Assembly (NCBI RefSeq): GCF_013201975.1
Contig: NZ_CP053845.1
Span: forward strand, 496,001 to 560,000
Reading direction: 5' to 3'
Source of the DNA: Campylobacter sp. CCUG 57310
GTDB lineage: Bacteria > Campylobacterota > Campylobacteria > Campylobacterales > Campylobacteraceae
Length of the DNA: 64,000 bases
Shown here: positions 58,097-64,000 of the stretch, one piece after another
Layout: each line of letters starts with the position of its first letter
Numbering within the stretch: position 1 is the stretch's first letter
Notes under the pieces: model-generated
What the model saw: only the letters and a program-made list of their open reading frames with translations
Database searches by the model: none
What the model was told of the DNA's origin: nothing
Program-made: the position numbers and the translations under genes

Positions 58097-60103
58097 ATGA
58101 ATATAAAATATTGTGATGCATTAGTTATAGGCGGCGGACTTGCAGGACTTAGAGCCGCGGTTGCCGCAGGAGAAAAAGGACTTAGCACTATCGTTTTGAG
58201 TTTAATTCCTGTTAAGAGATCTCACTCTGCGGCTGCTCAAGGCGGTATGCAAGCGAGCCTTGGAAATTCTAAAATGAGTGAAGGTGATAATGAGGATGTG
58301 CACTTTGCCGATACGGTAAAAGGAAGCGACTGGGGTTGCGATCAAGAAGTGGCTAGAATGTTTTGTCAAACAGCTCCAAAAGCTATCCGTGAGCTTGCCG
58401 CTTGGGGTGTGCCTTGGACGAGAATTACCAAAGGCGAAAGAAGCGCTATTATTAACGCTCAAAAGACAACTATAGTAGAAAAAGAAGAGGTTCACGGACT
58501 TATTCACAGCCGCGACTTTGGCGGTACTAAAAAATGGAGAACCTGCTATACGGCTGACGCTACGGGTCATACTATGCTTTTTGCCGTGGCAAACGAGGCG
58601 TTAAAGCATAACGTTGAAATTCATGACAGAAAAGAGGCTATCGCTCTAATCCACCAAAATAACCGCTGCTACGGCGCTATCGTAAGAGATTTAGTAAATG
58701 GCGAGATCACTGCTTACGTTTCAAAAGGCACCTTGATAGCAACAGGCGGATACGGAAGAGTATATAAACACACTACAAATGCCGTAGTTTGCGAAGGTAT
58801 CGGTGCGGCGATCGCTCTTGAAACGGGTATCGCTCAACTTGGTAATATGGAAGCGGTTCAGTTTCACCCGACACCGATCGTTCCAAGCGGAATTTTATTA
58901 ACGGAAGGTTGTCGCGGTGACGGCGGAATTTTACGTGATGTGGACGGATACCGCTTTATGCCTGATTATGAGCCTGAGAAAAAAGAGCTTGCAAGCCGTG
59001 ACGTCGTAAGTCGTCGTATCATGGAGCATATAAGAAAAGGCAAAGGCGTAAAAAGCCCTTATGGCGAGCACGTGTGGCTTGATATAAGCATACTTGGCCG
59101 TGAGCATATCGAGAAAAATTTACGCGACGTTCAAGAAATTTGCGAGATATTTAACGGCATAGATCCTGCAGATACCGAACTTGATGAAAACGGAATCGGT
59201 AAAGGCTGGGCGCCGATACTTCCTATGCAGCATTATTCAATGGGTGGTATTAAAACCAAGCCAAACGGCGAAAGCCCGACATTGGCAGGCTTATTTAGCG
59301 CTGGCGAAGCTGCTTGCTGGGATATGCACGGATTTAACCGCCTTGGCGGAAACTCTGTTTCTGAAACGGTTGTTGCGGGTATGATTGTGGGTGATTATTT
59401 TGCTGATTATTGCAAGAGCCACGATATAGAGATAAATACAAAAGATATAGAAAAATTCGTAAAATCTCAAAACGACTATCTGCAAGGACTCCTTGATAAA
59501 GAGGGTAAATTTAACGTATTTGAGATCAAAAACAAGATGAAAGACATCATGTGGGATTATGTTGCGATCTTTAGAACAGGCGAAGGGCTTGAGACAGCCG
59601 TAAGAGAGCTTGAAGAGCTTTATAAGCACTCGCTTGACGTTAAAGTTGCAAACAAAAATCTATTTGGCAATCCTGAGCTTGAAGAGGCTTACCGCGTACC
59701 AAAGATGCTAAAACTTGCTCTTTGTGTAGCTTACGGCGCGCTTCTTAGAACCGAAAGCCGCGGCGCTCACAGTAGAGAGGATTATCCGAAAAGAGATGAT
59801 GCAAACTGGCTAAACAGAACTCTAACAAGCTGGAAAGAGGGCGCTACGATGCCAACTGTAGAATACGAACCGCTTGATATAATGAAGATGGAAATTCCAC
59901 CTGCATTTAGAGGATACGGAGCCAAAGGAAACATCATCGAGCACCCAGATAGCGCAGTTCGCCAAAAAGAAGTTGATGAAATTCGCGCTAAAATGGAGGC
60001 AGAAGGCAAAGGCAGATATGAAATTCAAAATGCACTTATGCCTTATGAGTTACAACCAAAATATAAAGCACCAAATGAAAGAGCAGGTATAGGATATGAG
60101 TAG
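58097..60103 (+). CDS. frdA: Fumarate reductase flavoprotein subunit FrdA
   Basis: A 668-residue flavoprotein. The FAD dinucleotide fold is [12 protein letters not shown] (10-21). The covalent FAD His is H43 in [11 protein letters not shown], the same number recalled for Wolinella. The active-site segments [13 protein letters not shown] and [11 protein letters not shown] follow. It reduces fumarate to succinate at the cytoplasmic face as terminal acceptor in anaerobic respiration. It overlaps frdB by 8 bp. Confidence 0.97.
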   Translation: MNIKYCDALVIGGGLAGLRAAVAAGEKGLSTIVLSLIPVKRSHSAAAQGGMQASLGNSKMSEGDNEDVHFADTVKGSDWGCDQEVARMFCQTAPKAIRELAAWGVPWTRITKGERSAIINAQKTTIVEKEEVHGLIHSRDFGGTKKWRTCYTADATGHTMLFAVANEALKHNVEIHDRKEAIALIHQNNRCYGAIVRDLVNGEITAYVSKGTLIATGGYGRVYKHTTNAVVCEGIGAAIALETGIAQLGNMEAVQFHPTPIVPSGILLTEGCRGDGGILRDVDGYRFMPDYEPEKKELASRDVVSRRIMEHIRKGKGVKSPYGEHVWLDISILGREHIEKNLRDVQEICEIFNGIDPADTELDENGIGKGWAPILPMQHYSMGGIKTKPNGESPTLAGLFSAGEAACWDMHGFNRLGGNSVSETVVAGMIVGDYFADYCKSHDIEINTKDIEKFVKSQNDYLQGLLDKEGKFNVFEIKNKMKDIMWDYVAIFRTGEGLETAVRELEELYKHSLDVKVANKNLFGNPELEEAYRVPKMLKLALCVAYGALLRTESRGAHSREDYPKRDDANWLNRTLTSWKEGATMPTVEYEPLDIMKMEIPPAFRGYGAKGNIIEHPDSAVRQKEVDEIRAKMEAEGKGRYEIQNALMPYELQPKYKAPNERAGIGYE

Positions 60104-60815
60104 AAAAATTACGATAAAAGCTTTTAAATATAATCCATTAAGCAAAATTTCAAAGCCGCATTTTGCGACTTATGAGCTTGAGGAGACACCGGGTATGTCG
60201 CTATTTATCGCGCTTAATCAAATTCGTGAGAAATTTGATCCTGATCTTAGCTTTGACTTTGTGTGTCGCGCGGGAATTTGCGGAAGTTGCGCAATGCTGG
60301 TAAATGGCAAGCCTGTGCTTGCTTGCAGAACTCTTACTAAAGATTTTGAAAGCGGAGTTATCGAGCTTATGCCGCTTCCTGTGTTTAAGCTTTTAAAAGA
60401 TCTAAGTGTAGATACGGGCAACTGGATGAACGCGATGAGTAAGCGTGTAGAAAGCTGGATACATACCGATCACGAGACCGACATAAGCAAGCTTGAAGAA
60501 AAAGTCGAGCCTGAAGTGGCACAAGAGGTTTTTGAGCTTGATAGATGTATAGAGTGCGGAATTTGCGTAGCCGCTTGCGGAACTGCGATCATGAGACCTG
60601 ATTTTATCGGTGCTGTTGGACTTAACCGCGTTGCGAGATTTAAGATCGATGCGCTTGATAAGAGAACCGATGAGGACTTTTACGAGCTTATAGGCGATGA
60701 TGACGGAGTGTTTGGTTGTATGACCTTGCTAGCGTGCGAGGATAACTGTCCAAAACACCTTCCGCTTCAAAGCAAAATCGCTTATATGCGCAGAAAGATG
60801 GCTGTAATAAAGTAG
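60096..60815 (+). CDS. frdB: Fumarate reductase iron-sulfur subunit FrdB
   Basis: A 239-residue protein with three clusters. The [2Fe-2S] ligands are C57, C62, C65 and C77 (CRAGICGSC and LACRTL). The [4Fe-4S] ligands are in [12 protein letters not shown], and the [3Fe-4S] ligands are in [14 protein letters not shown]. It links FrdC haems to FrdA FAD. The ATG lies inside the frdA end. Confidence 0.97.
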   Translation: MSRKITIKAFKYNPLSKISKPHFATYELEETPGMSLFIALNQIREKFDPDLSFDFVCRAGICGSCAMLVNGKPVLACRTLTKDFESGVIELMPLPVFKLLKDLSVDTGNWMNAMSKRVESWIHTDHETDISKLEEKVEPEVAQEVFELDRCIECGICVAACGTAIMRPDFIGAVGLNRVARFKIDALDKRTDEDFYELIGDDDGVFGCMTLLACEDNCPKHLPLQSKIAYMRRKMAVIK

Positions 60816-60819
60816 CCGG

Positions 60820-60839
60820 AGGGAGATGAAAATCTCCCT
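60820..60839 (+). terminator. Terminator after frdCAB
   Basis: AGGGAGAT pairs with ATCTCCCT over 8 bp around a stable GAAA tetraloop, followed by TAAAATTT. Confidence 0.75.
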
Positions 60840-61149
60840 TAAAATTTACTCCGATAATTTCTATCATCGTTTTTTAGATGCTTCAAATAAAATTTTACTA
60901 AGGAAAAAATCTTAGATTAGTAAATTTTTGTAGATATATGATTGTTGAATAAGAAATTTGAAGTTAATTTATTAAAATAAAATTTCTTGCTTTTTACTTT
61001 ATATACAAAACAAGAGTTTAAATATTCGCAATCGTTTTGTTAAATATAAATCAATACTTGAAGTTCGGTTAAATTTGGCGGGGAAGTATTTTGAATCAAA
61101 TTTGCAATTGATAAAGCGGACTTTATTTATAAAAGCCCGCTTTGATTAT
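60840..61149. other. Intergenic region between frdB and the TupA-like gene
   Basis: About 310 bp between convergent genes, strongly AT-rich. The right end holds the terminator of the TupA-like gene: AAAGCGG (61113-61119) pairs with CCGCTTT (61137-61143), extended by CTTT/AAAG inside. I see nothing else. Confidence 0.5.
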
Positions 61150-61977
61150 CTATTCTACAAAGTATTTTTTAGCATATTGTGCATCTTCGTATAAAGCTGT
61201 TCCAAATTTTTGCTTGCCGTAGTTTTTAAATATCTCTTGAGCCTCGTTGCCTTTTAAAAATTCTATAAACTTATCAGCCGCTTTAGGAGCGTTTTTCGCG
61301 CTCATTGCGGAATAAACGTTTATAAGTACCTCATCACCCGAAAATAAAACATCGCTATTTTTTAGCTCATCTTTTATCATCTTATAAGTGCTTGAATCGC
61401 TCATAAAATACCCCTTCGTCTCGTCTGCTTTGCGTAGAGTAGCCATCATAAAGTCGCGATTTGGCTTGTACCACTCTCCGTTTGGCTCGATGTTTGCTAG
61501 CTTCCATATGCTAAGCTCTTTTACGTGCGTTCCGCTTTTATCGTCTCTTGTGTAAAACAAAGCTTTTGCGTTTGCTATCTTCGCATATGCTTCAGCGGCT
61601 GTTTTTGCCGTTTTTATGCCTGCCGGATCTTCCTTGGGTCCTATGATATAAAATTCATTTGAGCCGATTAGAGTGCGGTTTTTGGCTAGTCCTTGTGACA
61701 CCAGAGCCTTTTCTTCTTTTGGCGAGTGGGTCATAGAGATATCCACCTTACCCTCTTTGAGTAAGCTTAATCCTTTTCCGCTGCCTGCTTTTATCCAGCA
61801 AATTTTAGTATCGTTTTTAGCGTTAAATTTCTGCGCTAATTCCTCCACTAAACCAAGTTCTCCCGGACTTCCTGTAGCTAGTTTAAGCTCATTTGCCCCG
61901 TTTCCGTAAATTTTTGTGCACTCTAATGCATAAAAATTTGACACCAAAATAGCACCTAGTAACAAAAGCTTTTTCAT
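61150..61977 (-). CDS. Orphan TupA-like anion ABC transporter substrate-binding protein
   Basis: A 275-residue periplasmic protein with signal peptide (1-17). It matches the PBP-like family of tungstate-binding TupA: KAGSGKGLSLLKEGKVDI, THSPKEEKALVSQG and EFYIIGPKEDPAGI. The ligand loop that reads TTTS in TupA reads ATGSPGELG here, so the anion may differ. No tupB/tupC permease or ATPase is adjacent. GGAGATATT precedes the ATG. Confidence 0.7.
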   Translation of the reverse strand: MKKLLLLGAILVSNFYALECTKIYGNGANELKLATGSPGELGLVEELAQKFNAKNDTKICWIKAGSGKGLSLLKEGKVDISMTHSPKEEKALVSQGLAKNRTLIGSNEFYIIGPKEDPAGIKTAKTAAEAYAKIANAKALFYTRDDKSGTHVKELSIWKLANIEPNGEWYKPNRDFMMATLRKADETKGYFMSDSSTYKMIKDELKNSDVLFSGDEVLINVYSAMSAKNAPKAADKFIEFLKGNEAQEIFKNYGKQKFGTALYEDAQYAKKYFVE

Positions 61978-62053
61978 AATATCTCCTTTGTGATAAATTA
62001 TGAAATTTTAGCATATCTAAGATAACAAAAGGCGTTTAAATTTTAAGGAGAAA

Positions 62054-62071
62054 GGGGCGGTTATACGCCCC
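62054..62071 (-). terminator. Terminator after the porin gene
   Basis: GGGGCG pairs with CGCCCC over 6 GC pairs around a 6-base loop; on the minus strand TTTCTCC follows. Confidence 0.65.
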
Positions 62072-62084
62072 GAGGTGTCAAAAA

Positions 62085-63419
62085 TTAATTTAGCAGATCA
62101 AATTTATATCCAAGTTGTAGCCAAAGCTCGTTTTGATCGGTTTTTGTAACCTTGTTTGCAGCGTCGTAGTTTTCTCTTTCAAGCTCGACATAAGTTACCG
62201 ATGCGGACAAGCCTTTAACTTGAGGAATGTTATAGCTTGCTATCGCAGCCCAGCCTTCTATATCCATTCTTTCGCCTTTTTTAGTTGCGCCCGCATTTAC
62301 GTTAGGGGCGTCTTGCTCGCCTTTTACGTATTGAAACGAAGTTGTAAGACCGTTTAGTCCTATAGTGCCAAAATCATATCCAAGTGTAAATTTGTGAGTA
62401 TCCATTCCCGCAAAACCGGTAAATACGAAAGGTCCGCGAATAGGCAAGGAGGTATATGATTTAGGTCCGTTTCCAACGCCAAAGAGTAAAGCGTCATCAT
62501 CGCTTACCGTTGTGTATGCGTAGCTCGCGTTAAATCCTGCCAGATCGTAAATTCCCGCTCTAAATCCAAGCATGTCGCCTTCGTAGTTTAGATTATCAAG
62601 CGTATCGGTAGTTCGAGAGCCTTTGTAGTTTGCATCAATACCTAGGCTAAACATATCAAGAGGGAATTTTAGATTCATTTCGGCTAAAAATAAATTTATA
62701 TCGCCCTTTGCGCTTGGCAACCTCTCTAAATCGGTTACTCTGGCATAAGCGCCCGTTAGCTTTAAATTTTCCATAGGCTCGTTTATAATAGCGCCTGTAA
62801 AGATGTTGTCAAATTTAAACGCCACAGGTCCCATGCCGCCTATGATGGTTTTATCCTTAAATTTAGGTGCATGACCATTTTTATGTCCTGAAACTACGGC
62901 ACTTCTACCTTGAAATTTATAATACCAACCGCCTATTAAAGTCGTATTTGGAAGCGACTTATCTCTTATAGTAAGACCTTCGAAAGCCTCTTTGAAAGCA
63001 CGAGTGTAGTTGCCCGCTACAAGCGGAGTGTTTACGTATTGGCGACCGAATTTGATATCGGTTTGATTAAGCATATAGCCGACGTATGCTTCAGATAGTA
63101 CAAAACCCTCTGTTCTCCACTCTTTATCATACATTGTGTTGTTCTTTTTTTTCTCGTTGATCGGTAGTAAATTCGCCTGCCCCGTAACACCTAATCTAAA
63201 GCCGTAAAATGAGCCTGTGGTATAACCAAGTTCAAATTGTACACCAAGAAGCTCCTCGTCGCGTACGCTATTTCTTTCATCTTTTTGATCTACGTATGTA
63301 GTTTGAACTTTGCCGTTTAATTTGCCGCCTGTAAGAGCATCTGCAAGCGAATCAGAAGCGTTTGCAACACCAACGCAACTTATCGTAGCTACTGCCAAAC
63401 TAAGCTTGATTAATCTCAT
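62085..63419 (-). CDS. OprD-family outer-membrane porin
   Basis: A 444-residue protein with a signal peptide ending VANA (about residue 21). Alternating amphipathic strands suit an 18-strand barrel, with blocks such as GFRLGVTGQANLL, DIKFGRQYVNTPLVAGN and LWLQLGYKF typical of OprD-like porins of Epsilonproteobacteria. The substrate is unknown. It resembles, but is not clearly, the major outer-membrane protein. AAGGAG precedes the ATG. Confidence 0.78.
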   Translation of the reverse strand: MRLIKLSLAVATISCVGVANASDSLADALTGGKLNGKVQTTYVDQKDERNSVRDEELLGVQFELGYTTGSFYGFRLGVTGQANLLPINEKKKNNTMYDKEWRTEGFVLSEAYVGYMLNQTDIKFGRQYVNTPLVAGNYTRAFKEAFEGLTIRDKSLPNTTLIGGWYYKFQGRSAVVSGHKNGHAPKFKDKTIIGGMGPVAFKFDNIFTGAIINEPMENLKLTGAYARVTDLERLPSAKGDINLFLAEMNLKFPLDMFSLGIDANYKGSRTTDTLDNLNYEGDMLGFRAGIYDLAGFNASYAYTTVSDDDALLFGVGNGPKSYTSLPIRGPFVFTGFAGMDTHKFTLGYDFGTIGLNGLTTSFQYVKGEQDAPNVNAGATKKGERMDIEGWAAIASYNIPQVKGLSASVTYVELERENYDAANKVTKTDQNELWLQLGYKFDLLN

Positions 63420-63442
63420 GAAAACTCCTTGCTAAAATATTG

Positions 63443-63448
63443 ATTATA
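63443..63448 (-). promoter_or_regulatory. -10 element for the porin gene
   Basis: On the minus strand TATAAT lies 23 bp before the porin ATG. Several other AT-rich near-matches surround it (63450-63500), so the exact start site is uncertain. Confidence 0.4.
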
Positions 63449-63664
63449 ATTAATATTAAATTATAGTATTAAAAATTATATTTTAAATTATATCACATAA
63501 AAAGCTTAAAATTTGCTTTTTTAAGTCTAATTTATTATATTTTTAGCCGATAAAATCGCATTTTGATTTTTTATAGGTGTAAATTTATATTTAAGTTTAA
63601 GGTGAGTTTTGTGTGAAATTTTCTTGTTAATTGTAGATAGTTAAACTGTAAAATTTTATAAATT

Positions 63665-63689
63665 TTTAGCCGAATTTAAATCGGCTAAA
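63665..63689 (-). terminator. Terminator after the AI-2E-family gene
   Basis: TTTAGCCGA (63665-63673) pairs with TCGGCTAAA (63681-63689) over 9 bp; on the minus strand AATTT follows. It lies 9 bp after the stop codon. Confidence 0.65.
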
Positions 63690-63698
63690 TGATTAAAT

Positions 63699-64000
63699 TT
63701 ATACCACCGACCGCTCTTTAAGTAAGACGTAAAGCTTGATAGTCGATAAGAAAAACGTAACTATCGCAGGCCCAAGGATAATGCCCCAAAATCCAAACGT
63801 CGTAATTCCGGCAATCATTGCAAAAAAGATAAGCATCTCGTTTATCTTAGTCGGAATTCTCACCAAACGATCGTTTATAAATTTTATTATAAGAGGCTTT
63901 AAAAGCGTATCGGCAACGATGGAGATAACTACGATGTTATAAACTGCAATGACGATAGCGCCGCTTAAGTTACCGTTGGCAAATTCATAAATACTAATCG
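63699..64000 (-). CDS. AI-2E family transporter, C-terminal part, truncated by the window edge
   Basis: The minus strand is open from base 64000 to a TAA at 63699-63701, giving about 100 codons. The sequence (YNIVVISIVADTLLKPLIIK, FFAMIAGITTFGFWGIILGP) is the conserved end of the AI-2E/PerM membrane protein family. Members have been linked to autoinducer or ion export, but the substrate here is unknown. The 5' part lies outside the window. Confidence 0.85.
   Translation of the reverse strand, partial: ISIYEFANGNLSGAIVIAVYNIVVISIVADTLLKPLIIKFINDRLVRIPTKINEMLIFFAMIAGITTFGFWGIILGPAIVTFFLSTIKLYVLLKERSVV

Noticed and set aside
62085..63419. Campylobacter major outer-membrane protein (PorA)
   Set aside because: The signal peptide is similar but the mature sequence lacks the recalled PorA start and fits OprD-like porins better.

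Overview
The window is a piece of a Campylobacter chromosome, probably a species other than C. jejuni. Three things point there: the N-glycosylation order pglA-C-D-E-F-G, the blocks cheY-prmA-ftsH-psd-like-pssA and pyrF-nusB-ribH-kdsA-eamA / der-aroK-trpS-serS-TPR (both collinear, from memory, with C. jejuni Cj1114-Cj1125 and Cj0381-Cj0390), and an epsilonproteobacterial frdCAB operon. Codon use is AT-rich, with TTG and GTG starts and many 1-4 bp gene overlaps.

Layout. 1-6.7 kb: end of the pgl locus, making UDP-diNAc-bacillosamine and starting the lipid-linked glycan, followed by hisH-hisA. 6.7-12.9 kb: cheY-prmA-ftsH-psd-like-pssA, a 25-codon leucine-rich leader ORF, then leuA. 13-14.5 kb: a secreted VWA-domain protein and a decayed DUF1963/YwqG-like gene. 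14.5-21 kb (minus): TPR protein, serS, trpS, aroK, der. 21-24.6 kb (plus): eamA, kdsA, ribH, nusB, pyrF and a helix-hairpin-helix protein.

24.7-34.1 kb: tRNA-Ser(GCU) carries an apparently complete integrated filamentous phage (inovirus), bounded by a 44-bp direct repeat. On the minus strand it has a gene order like coliphage Ff: gV-like, pVIII, three mini-membrane proteins, pIII, pVI, pI/Zot, its own pIV secretin, a GC-rich origin-like gap, a HUH replication protein and an integrase. On the plus strand next to attR lies a two-gene module: a small HTH regulator behind three operator-like repeats, and a membrane-anchored Mrr-like nuclease. A remnant of a second integrase just outside attR records an earlier related phage.

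34.2-44 kb: an iron/haem-type acquisition island. A hutX-like gene with a near-consensus Fur box is followed by one tightly overlapping operon: small membrane protein, PepSY protein, small membrane protein, TonB-dependent receptor, ExbB, ExbD, TonB, ABC ATPase, ABC-2-like permease and a membrane protein with a large extracytoplasmic domain. No BtuCD/FecCD-type importer or periplasmic binding protein is present.

44-51.4 kb: pepE, dcuC (with an in-frame 54-bp tandem duplication), a LysE-family pseudogene, pepT, a frameshifted sodium:dicarboxylate symporter gene and an intact dctA. 51.6-57.3 kb: ppiB, yebC, then a GNAT-copZ-copA copper operon, a TorD-like chaperone and lgt. 57.4-64 kb: frdCAB, an orphan TupA-like binding protein, an OprD-type porin and the end of an AI-2E-family transporter. 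The C4-dicarboxylate transporters and fumarate reductase together indicate fumarate respiration.
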